NCBI RefSeq assembly: GCF_000189275.1 | Contig: NZ_AEVT01000018.1 | Coordinates: 124,001 to 188,000 of the forward strand | Direction of reading: 5' to 3' | DNA length: 64,000 nucleotides | Source: Vibrio sinaloensis DSM 21326 | GTDB lineage: Bacteria; Pseudomonadota; Gammaproteobacteria; Enterobacterales; Vibrionaceae | Shown here: piece after piece, positions 24,837 to 32,385 of the stretch | Layout: every line of letters begins with the position of its first letter | Numbering within the stretch: the stretch's first letter is position 1 | The notes under the pieces: model-generated | What the model was told of the DNA's origin: nothing | The model's database searches: none | The model's input: the letters and a program-made list of their open reading frames with translations, nothing else | Position numbers and translations under genes: made by a program

Positions 24837-24862
24837 TTATTATTGGCATATGCTAATAATAA
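24837..24862. promoter_or_regulatory. 26-base near-perfect palindrome upstream of NifX-like gene
   Basis: The left half TTATTATTGGCAT and right half ATGCTAATAATAA are reverse complements apart from one pair (G24845/T24854), centred on GCATATGC. The position, 43-68 bases ahead of the NifX-like start, suggests an operator. The DUF134 protein encoded nearby is a candidate ligand by proximity only. Confidence 0.55.
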
Positions 24863-25174
24863 AGGCGATTTCTTAGTTATCGTATTTCGACATAGATTGG
24901 GCTTTTTCTACCTCTTTTGGTGATAAGTGGTTGATACAAATGCTTTTTGAGTTTTTGGTGATTGATGTGCCTTCAACGTGAGTGGGGACCAACAACCTTG
25001 CTCATGTTCGTCATGTATCAAGTGTTCCGCAATGCTTCTATATCTTGCTTGTGCGACGCAAGCGGCCGACAACTCCCATTGACCGAACGACCAACTGCCT
25101 CCACTTTCACTTTATCAAGGACGTGTACTTGAGGAAGCTTTACACTGTAAATAAGTGCTGCTTCCTCTGCCAGC
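24863..25174. other. Intergenic stretch without a convincing gene
   Basis: Between the palindrome and the GST gene I see no ORF with a ribosome site or family resemblance. A 67-codon frame on the plus strand and a start-less 60-codon frame on the minus strand are open but unsupported. No tRNA-like or terminator hairpin with T-run is obvious. It could be decayed sequence. Confidence 0.4.
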
Positions 25175-25804
25175 TTAGCGGCTAAGCGTCTCTGGCTTGG
25201 TTGCTAGCCAAGTTAAACTGATTTGGCTTAGCGTTGCTTCAAATGGTGAGCGTTTAAGCCAGGCTTGAATTGCCGTTGTGTCGGTCTGATTGAATAAAAT
25301 TGGGTGACGAAATTGAATGTAATCCAGTGCGACATGCAAATAGAGGTTGCCCAGATTAGCGAGAATCTTGGGTTCCTCACATTGGCTAAATTGACGGTTT
25401 AATTCAACTAAGCCTTGCTGAACCCCAGCTTTGCCTTTTTCTATCCACAGGTGGTCATCGTCGCTGAAGCGACTCAATGCCACGCTGCGAAAAGCTACTT
25501 CCATTAACGTTTTTGCTAATCCAAGCCTAGCCACTTGCTGTGGCTGAGTGAAATCGGTATCAGCCAGTTGGCTGTTGTCTCCGTTGCAAATGAGATATTG
25601 GCAAATACACAGGCTTTCAGTAAGTGCAATGTGCTCGTCTAACTCTAGGGTTGGAATCAGACTAAGAGGGTTAAGATCAACCAATTTAGCGGGTGATTGC
25701 CAAGGGTCAATCCAATGAAGCTGGAGTTGCTCACAGCCTGTAAGGGCAGCGGCGGCAACGGCAACACGAGAAAATGGAGAGGTGTCATTCAGATATAGCT
25801 TCAT
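25175..25804 (-). CDS. Glutathione S-transferase family protein
   Basis: A 209-residue protein with a thioredoxin-like N-terminal half (MKLYLNDTSPFSRVAVAAAA; NPLSLIPTLEL with the cis-proline; LTESLCICQYL with the glutathione gamma-glutamyl contact) and an all-helical C-terminal half. The SPFSR motif supplies a serine as likely catalytic residue. It overlaps the end of the upstream MFS gene by 20 bases, so the pair is co-transcribed. Confidence 0.87.
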   Translation of the reverse strand: MKLYLNDTSPFSRVAVAAAALTGCEQLQLHWIDPWQSPAKLVDLNPLSLIPTLELDEHIALTESLCICQYLICNGDNSQLADTDFTQPQQVARLGLAKTLMEVAFRSVALSRFSDDDHLWIEKGKAGVQQGLVELNRQFSQCEEPKILANLGNLYLHVALDYIQFRHPILFNQTDTTAIQAWLKRSPFEATLSQISLTWLATKPETLSR

Positions 25805-27011
25805 TTTTGTTGTTTCCTAGCTTTGATGTGGGTTGTTGGCGTGGCGAAACACTTAGGTAGATAGCGAGTAATGAGATGGCCAATGCGACACTGCCAAACA
25901 TGAACAACGGAGCGTAGCTCGTGAGTTGAGAAGCGTAGTAGGCCATGGCATAACCGCCAACCCCTTGAGCGACGGCGAATGCGAGCGTCACCATCGCCCA
26001 CGCTTTGGTGTGTAACTCATAACCAACCGCTTCGAGGGTGTAGGTGGAAATCAAACTTACTGAGGCTGGCGTTAAAACACCGACCATCAATGAAGAGATA
26101 AATAAGGCGATAGGCTGGTTAGATAGTAGGGGTAAAGCGACCGCACCCGCTTTAAGTGAATAGGTCAAGAGCAGTGAGTTTCGGATCCCAAATTTGTCGC
26201 CGCAGATGCCTGCGAGGACAGGGCCAATGGCGGCACCAATACCAAAGATTGACCAGTAGAACCCACCTTGAGAAAAGGAGTGGTTCAGCTCGCGAACAAT
26301 ATAGTCAACCCAAAATAAGGTGTGAGGAAGGTAGCCGAGCGCATTACACCCGTAGGCCAGTGCTATCAGAGCTAAGGTGTAGCGCTGTGGCTGTGAAAGG
26401 GTTTTAAAAGAGGCCTGAATGATACCGGAGGTTTGGTGGGATGGCGTGCAGTCCCAACTGCGCCACGTGAAGAGGGTCACAAGCAAACAGCTGCCACCTA
26501 ACCCCAACCAAGCCGCTTGAATACTTTGATCGATAAGCGCAGGAACTAAGGTCCCTGACAGCATGGCACCAAAACCTAATCCGGAAAATACTACACCGCT
26601 GACTTTGGCTTTTACTGCTTTATCGTGTGATTTGAGCACTTCGGGGGGCGCCAAGACCATCAATACGGCACCTGATACTCCTGCTAAAGTGCGCCACAAG
26701 TAAAACCAACCCAGTGGTGCTTGCTCAAACGCACAGCCAAGGTAACTTAAACTGCCGATAAGCATGGCGAGCCGAATCAGCTGTCCCGCTGCAAAATAAC
26801 GCAATAGAAAACTGGCTGCGGGTGCCCCAAAGATGTAGCCGATCAGCGTCGCTGCACCAAGGTAAGCCGCTTCGCTATCACTGAGCCAGCCGGCTTGAAT
26901 TAGGACTGGGATCAGTGCGATATAGGCGAATCGTCCCATACCGACACCGATAAATGTGGCCCCAAAGCCTGCTAAGCTGTGCCGATTTAAAAATGACCTA
27001 TCCTTGTCCAT
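25785..27011 (-). CDS. YbfB/YjiJ-family MFS transporter
   Basis: A 408-residue protein with twelve predicted membrane helices. The N-terminus (GFGATFIGVGMGRFAYIALI) is the signature of the YbfB/YjiJ branch of the major facilitator family. It is likely an exporter of an unknown small molecule. Its gene overlaps the downstream GST gene, an association that suggests detoxification with conjugation and efflux, though that is inference. Confidence 0.88.
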   Translation of the reverse strand: MDKDRSFLNRHSLAGFGATFIGVGMGRFAYIALIPVLIQAGWLSDSEAAYLGAATLIGYIFGAPAASFLLRYFAAGQLIRLAMLIGSLSYLGCAFEQAPLGWFYLWRTLAGVSGAVLMVLAPPEVLKSHDKAVKAKVSGVVFSGLGFGAMLSGTLVPALIDQSIQAAWLGLGGSCLLVTLFTWRSWDCTPSHQTSGIIQASFKTLSQPQRYTLALIALAYGCNALGYLPHTLFWVDYIVRELNHSFSQGGFYWSIFGIGAAIGPVLAGICGDKFGIRNSLLLTYSLKAGAVALPLLSNQPIALFISSLMVGVLTPASVSLISTYTLEAVGYELHTKAWAMVTLAFAVAQGVGGYAMAYYASQLTSYAPLFMFGSVALAISLLAIYLSVSPRQQPTSKLGNNKNEAISE

Positions 27012-27077
27012 TTTATCCAGCCAATTAGAGTAATAGCACTTAGCATGGCACAGTTTCAGCTAATTGGCGTTTAGCGA

Positions 27078-28016
27078 TTAGTCGAAGGTGAGCAGCCAGT
27101 TTAGGATGGCTTGATTGGTTTCCTGTGGTTTCTCTTGCTGAATCCAGTGACCGCAATCTAGCGTTATTGCCTTGGAATTCGGCACAAATGCTTCTAGCCG
27201 CTCAGAGACAGGAATAGAGTCTTGACTGCCGTATATCATCAACGTCGGTATGTGGATAATGGGATCTGCATCGGCCAATAAGTGCCAGTTTTTGTCTAGG
27301 TTTCTGTACCAGTTGATGCTACTGGAGAAGCCCGAAGCCAAAAAGGAGGCGATGAAAATCTGCATGTCGCTTTCTGTCATAATTGGCTCCCCAAGTGGTT
27401 GTTCTGTTTTAGCCAAGTTAATCATTGCCATCCCAGGTTGTGGCTCTCCAACCGGTAAGTTTTTTCGATACAAGTTGGTTAGGAACTGAGCCGTGTTCTC
27501 CTCTAACACGGCATCCGCAATTCCTGGCTGGCGATTGAAGTGGACAAAGTAATGGTCACCTCCAAATATTTGTTCCATGAACTCTATCCATGGGACGTTT
27601 CCCCGCTCTTGATAGGGCAAGCTAAGGTTAATAATTTTACTGACTCGATGCGGGTGGAGGAGTGCGAGCCCCCATACCACCATGGCCCCCCAATCGTGGC
27701 CAATGAAAGTGGCTTGTTGGTAATGGTAGTGATCAAGTAGCGCGGTTAAATCATTGGTCAGATGAACAAGGTCGTATGCGGTGACGTCTTTAGGTTGAGA
27801 AGATGCGCCATAACCGCGTTGATTAGGTGCTATGACATGATAGCCAGCAGCGACAAGAGCCGGAATCTGATTGCGCCAAGAGAAAGCGAGCTCTGGCCAC
27901 CCATGACAAAGGACGATGGGGTTGCCTCTGTTGTGCTGACCGGCTTCGAACACTTCGATTTCGATACCATTGACAGCGATTAGGCGAGGGGTTGGAAAAT
28001 CAGCGGGGTAAAGCAT
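27078..28016 (-). CDS. Epoxide-hydrolase-like alpha/beta hydrolase
   Basis: A 312-residue alpha/beta hydrolase. The oxyanion-hole HGWPE, nucleophile elbow GHDWGA (Asp as nucleophile), and C-terminal DCGHWIQQE with the catalytic His fit epoxide hydrolases or haloalkane dehalogenase relatives. The frame extends to 28088, but ATG 28016 with AAGGAG five bases ahead is the better start. It is divergent from a WYL-domain regulator with a perfect operator-like repeat between them. Substrate unknown. Confidence 0.88.
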   Translation of the reverse strand: MLYPADFPTPRLIAVNGIEIEVFEAGQHNRGNPIVLCHGWPELAFSWRNQIPALVAAGYHVIAPNQRGYGASSQPKDVTAYDLVHLTNDLTALLDHYHYQQATFIGHDWGAMVVWGLALLHPHRVSKIINLSLPYQERGNVPWIEFMEQIFGGDHYFVHFNRQPGIADAVLEENTAQFLTNLYRKNLPVGEPQPGMAMINLAKTEQPLGEPIMTESDMQIFIASFLASGFSSSINWYRNLDKNWHLLADADPIIHIPTLMIYGSQDSIPVSERLEAFVPNSKAITLDCGHWIQQEKPQETNQAILNWLLTFD

Positions 28017-28148
28017 GTTTGCTCCTTGATAAGCTCCAAAATGTATTGGTGTGATGATTTGATGCTGTGACATTGAACGGCGATTCATCGGTTTGCATCA
28101 CAGCATTAGCAATGCGCAGTGCATATGGTGAGAGAGTTTATATACTCT

Positions 28149-28173
28149 AAAGGTGCCAAATAGTGGCACCTTT
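28149..28173. promoter_or_regulatory. Operator-like perfect inverted repeat (WYL regulator site)
   Basis: AAAGGTGCCA (28149-28158) and TGGCACCTTT (28164-28173) are perfect ten-base arms separated by AATAG. It lies between the divergent hydrolase and WYL regulator genes, directly downstream of a TATACT -10-like hexamer (28141-28146). Autoregulation and control of the hydrolase by the WYL protein is the simplest reading. Confidence 0.7.
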
Positions 28174-28191
28174 ATGTGGTTTCATAACAAG

Positions 28192-28911
28192 ATGAATGTA
28201 CGCTTACGACAAGACGCCATAGTGCGCAGTTTACGACGCCAGGGCACGACAACGGTCGCGCAGTTAGCGCAAGATGTGGGCGCCTCAAAGCGCACGATCC
28301 TTCGTGATATCAGTGCATTGCGTGATGAAGGTGTTGTTATTTATTCCGAACCTGGGCGTGGCGGTGGGCTGCAGCTTGACCCGCGTTCTGTGCAAACTCG
28401 CGTGCGATTATCGGTATCCGAAGTGTTTGCTCTGGTGGTATGTGTTGCTTCTGTGCGTGCGACTGGAGGTGTGCCGTTTTCAACGCTCGCCGACCTTGGG
28501 CTAAGCAAAATAGAGAAAGCCCTTCCTACTGAGCAACTGTTTGATTTGCGGCGCTTTCTCGATTGCTTGTATGTGGGAGAGTTAGCCCCGCAAGTCAATA
28601 GGAACGACATTGGTGCGATGGAGGAAGAGCTGCTGCCTATTTTTGAGAGTGCTTTTCTTGAACAATGGCATGTCGCTTTTGAGTATTGCGATGCCAAAGG
28701 GGTTAGGACTGAAAGAGAAGTGGAGCCCCAAGCGATATTGATATTGCCGCCATTGTGGTATCTCGTTGCTTGGGACCCGACTCGAAGCGACTTTCGCCAT
28801 TTCCGTATGGATAGGATTCGTTGCCCTAAACTCGTACCAGAAAAACACTTCCATCGTCGCCACGTCCCTTTTGAAGACCATGTGTCTCCTCTGCGCAATT
28901 TGGCTCGCTAA
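28192..28911 (+). CDS. YafY-type HTH/WYL transcriptional regulator
   Basis: A 239-residue regulator with a DeoR-like helix-turn-helix (RLRQDAIVRSLRRQGTTTVA, SKRTILRDISAL and GGGLQLDP wing) and a C-terminal WYL domain containing PPLWYLVAWD. WYL domains sense small ligands or nucleic acids. ATG 28192 (MNVRLRQ) fits family starts; ATG 28174, adjacent to the operator, is an alternative. It is divergent from the epoxide-hydrolase-like gene. Confidence 0.88.
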   Translation: MNVRLRQDAIVRSLRRQGTTTVAQLAQDVGASKRTILRDISALRDEGVVIYSEPGRGGGLQLDPRSVQTRVRLSVSEVFALVVCVASVRATGGVPFSTLADLGLSKIEKALPTEQLFDLRRFLDCLYVGELAPQVNRNDIGAMEEELLPIFESAFLEQWHVAFEYCDAKGVRTEREVEPQAILILPPLWYLVAWDPTRSDFRHFRMDRIRCPKLVPEKHFHRRHVPFEDHVSPLRNLAR

Positions 28912-28912
28912 T

Positions 28913-29590
28913 CTATCGCTGCTTATTGAGCCATTTAAGGCCTTCTCGCTTGGCCAAGCCTTGGATGTCTTGCTGATTTATAAATGAGGTTACCGCATCT
29001 GGATTGGTCTTAGAGTACTCTCTCAGCGCCCAGCCAATGGCTTTTTGGATAAAGAATTCATTGTCTGCTTGATTCTCTTTGAGTATGCCAAACAACCACT
29101 TTTCATCGGTTTGTTGCTTGAATTTGAGTTGATAGAGAATCGCGCTGCGCCGTAACCAGATATTATCCGATTGACGCCAGTGGTTCAGGTAGTCTTGTGT
29201 TTCTGCACTATGATGATGATACAACGCAGCGGTAACGTGTGAAGCGAGCATGTCGACGGTGTCCCACCACGATTTGGTGGTGATCAACCACTCTAAATCG
29301 GCTAAAAACGACGCGGGTAACTGGTTTTTGTATTTGATCAGTAAGTCGACCGCAACCATTTGTAATTCGCGTTGTGGTTGCAGCCAAAGCTCTCGAACAA
29401 CTTGAGGTATTTGCGGTGTTTCGGGCAACTGCGCTTTGTGCCAAAGAGGCTTAAGTGCAGTTCGTCTTTGGGTTGATTGAATGCCATAGAATACGAACTG
29501 ATCACGCATGTAAGACTGCATTTGTTTGGCATTTTCTGGGTTCGCTAGTGGCTCAAGCGCGGAGAGAACGGCGCTGTTCCATGGGTGCAT
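28913..29590 (-). CDS. AlkD-like DNA alkylation repair protein
   Basis: A 225-residue all-helical HEAT-like repeat protein. TKSWWDTVDMLA holds the Trp/Asp pair of AlkD, and FIQKAIGWALREY is the conserved C-terminal helix. AlkD glycosylases excise bulky cationic alkylated bases without base flipping. The stop codon is two bases from that of the convergent WYL regulator. It lies downstream of an SRAP gene on the same strand, giving a small repair pair. Confidence 0.9.
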   Translation of the reverse strand: MHPWNSAVLSALEPLANPENAKQMQSYMRDQFVFYGIQSTQRRTALKPLWHKAQLPETPQIPQVVRELWLQPQRELQMVAVDLLIKYKNQLPASFLADLEWLITTKSWWDTVDMLASHVTAALYHHHSAETQDYLNHWRQSDNIWLRRSAILYQLKFKQQTDEKWLFGILKENQADNEFFIQKAIGWALREYSKTNPDAVTSFINQQDIQGLAKREGLKWLNKQR

Positions 29591-29651
29591 TGCTCATATT
29601 CCTTATCGATTTAATGGGATTTGCTCTGAGTTTGGTTACTCAAAGCCAGCG

Positions 29652-30209
29652 TTAGCGAATTTTCAGCAGTTTATCATACGGCTGACCAAGCAAACGCTCT
29701 GCGTGACAAGACGAGCCCGCGAGCCAATCGCGAATATCCGGCGCTGCGATCAATGCTGGCATACGACGATGATACGGGGCGCATTGCTCAGTAGGTTGGG
29801 TAGTTAGTGTGACTAGGCGAGCATTGTTCTCAAGCGCAATGGCCGCCATGTAGAGTGGGTTGGGTTCCGCTGGCGAAAAGAGGTATTTGACCTTGTGATC
29901 CCCTTCTTGCCGCCATTCATACCATCCGCTGCATGGCACAATGACCCTATGGTGTTGGAAGGCGTGAGCAAAGGTTGGCTTTTGGGCGACAGTTTCCGCT
30001 TGGGCATTGATGATTAGTCGTTTGGCCCAGTCAGGCTTGATTCCCCATGCTAAATTACATTGTTGAAGCTGTGAATGACTCCAGCCAACGCATGCTACTT
30101 GTTCCGTTGGGCGCAAGTCTGGATTACTTTCGGTTGAAAACTCCATGCCAAGCTGCTCGCACACTACCTCGCAGAGGGGATCGTCCATAACATTAAGTCG
30201 GCCACACAT
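29652..30209 (-). CDS. SRAP (YedK/HMCES-like) abasic-site shield protein
   Basis: A 185-residue SRAP protein. The frame extends to 30338, but the protein must start MCGR so that removal of Met exposes catalytic Cys2, which crosslinks to abasic sites in single-stranded DNA; ATG 30209 gives this. The HRRMPAL motif carries the catalytic His and PCSGWYEWR is the conserved core. AAGGAG lies about ten bases ahead of the ATG. It is followed on the same strand by the AlkD-like gene. Confidence 0.9.
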   Translation of the reverse strand: MCGRLNVMDDPLCEVVCEQLGMEFSTESNPDLRPTEQVACVGWSHSQLQQCNLAWGIKPDWAKRLIINAQAETVAQKPTFAHAFQHHRVIVPCSGWYEWRQEGDHKVKYLFSPAEPNPLYMAAIALENNARLVTLTTQPTEQCAPYHRRMPALIAAPDIRDWLAGSSCHAERLLGQPYDKLLKIR

Positions 30210-30276
30210 TGGCACAGTCTCCTTGGTGAATGTGTCCAAAGTATAGCAATCGTGATTGTGAGCGGTGTGAATGAAC

Positions 30277-30303
30277 AAAAAAGCCGCACTAAAGAGCGCG
30301 GCT
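30277..30303 (-). terminator. Rho-independent terminator of DMT transporter gene
   Basis: Read on the minus strand, AGCCGC (30303-30298) pairs with GCGGCT (30287-30282 complement) and a run of T follows (30281-30277). It separates the transporter gene from the SRAP gene. Confidence 0.75.
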
Positions 30304-30325
30304 GTCGATGGCAAGGTTGGGCTCT

Positions 30326-31222
30326 TTAGCTCTGGCACTCAGCCGGAGCCGCTTTGTTCTGCCTGATTGCGAGTATTGCTTGAGGAAGTAAAGACATGAC
30401 AATCATGCCAATCATCAAGCTGTACTGGAATGGTGTAAACGACTCACCCAGCAATACCAAGCCAGACACAATACCTGCGATAGGGTTGGCGATGCCACCA
30501 AAGGTAAAGTCAACCACTGACATGCGCTGTAGTAGCCAGACGTACATACCGTAGCCGAGCGCGGTATTCAAGCCGACGACCCATAGTAAACCAGACAAGT
30601 TAGTGGTTGAGAAATTGTCGATGATTGCCGCGTACTTGTCTGGTTGCATCATGCCTTGAACGCCTGCTGCAATCGACAAAATCACACCACCCAAAATCAG
30701 CTGCCACGTCAGTACTGTCCACCAGTGCATTCGGTTTCCCAGTGATTTAGTCAGCGAACTGCCCACCACGATACACATGATGGCAGCCAGCATCGCACCC
30801 AATCCAATAGGGTTTAAGCTGAGTGAACTTGGATCAAACAACAGCCAAGCTAAACCGACCAGCATTGCGCCAGATACCGCTTGAATGGCCCCTGGTCGCT
30901 GTTTGTTGATCAGCCAATTATACAGCATGGCAAACACTGGCACCGAGATCATGCCGACGCCAGAGATCGCAGAAGGCAAGGTTAAGGCCATGACAAAGAT
31001 AAGGCCAAAAAAGGTAGCGATATTGATCAAGCCTAAGCTGAACAAGATTTGCCAGTCGCCTTTTTTCGGCAAGCTGGGTTTAAACGCCAGCAGTAGCAGC
31101 CCAGCTGGCAATGCTCGAATTGCGCCTAGCAGTAGGGGTGGCCAGTCCGCAAGGGTGAATTGCGTAACCGCATAAGTGGTGCCCCAAAAGAAGGCTGGAA
31201 TCATGGCAAGTAATATATTCAT
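30326..31222 (-). CDS. EamA/DMT-family transporter
   Basis: A 298-residue protein with ten predicted membrane helices in two EamA repeats; the first begins MNILLAMIPAFFWGTTYAVT. Such proteins export amino acids or metabolites or drugs. It is divergent from a MarR regulator with two identical-type inverted repeats between them, so it is very likely the regulated target. Confidence 0.9.
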   Translation of the reverse strand: MNILLAMIPAFFWGTTYAVTQFTLADWPPLLLGAIRALPAGLLLLAFKPSLPKKGDWQILFSLGLINIATFFGLIFVMALTLPSAISGVGMISVPVFAMLYNWLINKQRPGAIQAVSGAMLVGLAWLLFDPSSLSLNPIGLGAMLAAIMCIVVGSSLTKSLGNRMHWWTVLTWQLILGGVILSIAAGVQGMMQPDKYAAIIDNFSTTNLSGLLWVVGLNTALGYGMYVWLLQRMSVVDFTFGGIANPIAGIVSGLVLLGESFTPFQYSLMIGMIVMSLLPQAILAIRQNKAAPAECQS

Positions 31223-31228
31223 AACAAC

Positions 31229-31246
31229 TATCTTTACGTTAAGATA
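31229..31246. promoter_or_regulatory. MarR operator 1
   Basis: TATCTT and AAGATA are perfect six-base arms flanking TACGTT. The site is seven bases upstream of the DMT transporter start codon and matches the second site at 31288-31305 in 17 of 18 bases. Confidence 0.75.
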
Positions 31247-31287
31247 CTTTTGTGAGGAATGTACGCCTAAAAGCGCTGTTTGTAAAG

Positions 31288-31305
31288 TATCTTTATGTTA
31301 AGATA
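31288..31305. promoter_or_regulatory. MarR operator 2
   Basis: TATCTT and AAGATA flank TATGTT, differing from the site at 31229-31246 by one spacer base. The centres are 59 bases apart. It lies 37 bases before the MarR start and supports repression of both divergent genes. Confidence 0.75.
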
Positions 31306-31341
31306 TTCGACACAGCATTTTGTTACTGGAGACACATATTC

Positions 31342-31824
31342 ATGGACGCTATTGATAGAGTAGTGGAGCAATGGGCTCAGGAAAAGCCAGATCTAGAAAC
31401 TGAGCCAATGGCGATAATGGGTCGTTTAATGCGGATCGCAAAGTATATGGAAACGGAAGTCGCTCAACTACATAAGCGTTATGATTTGAAACTGGGTGAG
31501 TTTGATGTACTTGCTACCTTGCGTCGTAGTGGTGAGCCGTTTCGATTGACTCCGTCTGAATTGATTGATTCTATGATGTTAACGTCTGGTGCGATGACCA
31601 ACCGCCTCGATAAGCTGGAGTCGAAAGGTTTGATTGAACGTGAACACAGTAAAGAGGACCGTCGCAGTGTCACCGTACAGCTGACTCAAGATGGTTTTGT
31701 GCTGATTGATCAAATTATTGAAGAGCACGCCGCGGTGCAAACTAAGCTCGTCAAGGGTATGAACAGTAACCAGAAAAAACAGATCAACATGATTTTGAAA
31801 GGTTGGCTCACTCAATACGAATAG
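31342..31824 (+). CDS. MarR-family transcriptional regulator
   Basis: A 160-residue regulator with the MarR winged helix: FDVLATLRRSG, LTPSELIDSMMLTSGAMTNR, then the DNA-binding wing EREHSKEDRRSVTVQLT. ATG 31342 with GGAG at 31328-31331 is preferred over the open frame back to 31252, which would contain operator 2. It probably represses itself and the divergent DMT exporter and is released by a small ligand. Confidence 0.9.
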   Translation: MDAIDRVVEQWAQEKPDLETEPMAIMGRLMRIAKYMETEVAQLHKRYDLKLGEFDVLATLRRSGEPFRLTPSELIDSMMLTSGAMTNRLDKLESKGLIEREHSKEDRRSVTVQLTQDGFVLIDQIIEEHAAVQTKLVKGMNSNQKKQINMILKGWLTQYE

Positions 31825-31840
31825 CGAAACCAGAACAACA

Positions 31841-31876
31841 AACGCCCGATATCTTGCTTGGATATCGGGCGTTTTT
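31841..31876. terminator. Bidirectional terminator
   Basis: AACGCCCGATATC (31841-31853) pairs perfectly with GATATCGGGCGTT (31861-31873), followed by T on the plus side. It lies between the convergent MarR and HbpS-like genes. Confidence 0.9.
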
Positions 31877-31891
31877 CTATGGGTTATACCG

Positions 31892-32329
31892 TTAAGAAGT
31901 TAACTCATCACTGTACAGTTGCGCGTGGTCGATACCGCCGAGGGCGCAGCGTTCATCAATATCAGATTGATCACCACTTACTCCAACGGCGCCGAGAATG
32001 TTGTGCTGGTCGTCGCGAATCAACAGCCCACCCGGAACAGGAACCATGTTGCCATGCGCGAGCACGTTGACCGCCGAGATAAACGCCGGGCGATTATCCG
32101 CATCCTGCGCCAACTTACGTGATGAACAGCCTAGCGCCAACGCGCCCCATGCTTTTGCTATCGCGATGTCTGGCCGCATCATGCTTGATCCATCTTGGCG
32201 TTGCAGAGAAATCAGCTTTCCTCCACTGTCCAAAACGGCGACTGTTAACGGTGCGCTCTGATTTTGGGTGCCAGTTCGAAAGGTGCCATTGGTCACCGAT
32301 AAGGCTTGCTCTAGAGTTAAACTTCCCAT
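31892..32329 (-). CDS. GlcG/HbpS-family protein (DUF336)
   Basis: A 145-residue GlcG/HbpS-type protein: LTVAVLDSGGKLISLQRQDG, then IAKAWGAL, and PGGLLIRDDQHNILGAVGVSG. HbpS of Streptomyces binds haem; GlcG genes accompany glycolate and glyoxylate genes in many bacteria. A GGAG site precedes the ATG. It follows malate synthase by 56 bases on the same strand and is probably co-transcribed. Function in this pathway is unknown. Confidence 0.85.
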   Translation of the reverse strand: MGSLTLEQALSVTNGTFRTGTQNQSAPLTVAVLDSGGKLISLQRQDGSSMMRPDIAIAKAWGALALGCSSRKLAQDADNRPAFISAVNVLAHGNMVPVPGGLLIRDDQHNILGAVGVSGDQSDIDERCALGGIDHAQLYSDELTS

Positions 32330-32385
32330 GTTATCTCCTATTGATCATTACCAGCAGCACTGTCGGATGAGAGTGTTACTCGGTA

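Noticed and set aside
24982..25185. 67-codon plus-strand frame and a start-less minus-strand frame in the gap before the GST gene
   Set aside because: Neither has a ribosome site, a recognisable domain or helpful context, and the plus-strand frame overlaps the end of the GST gene.
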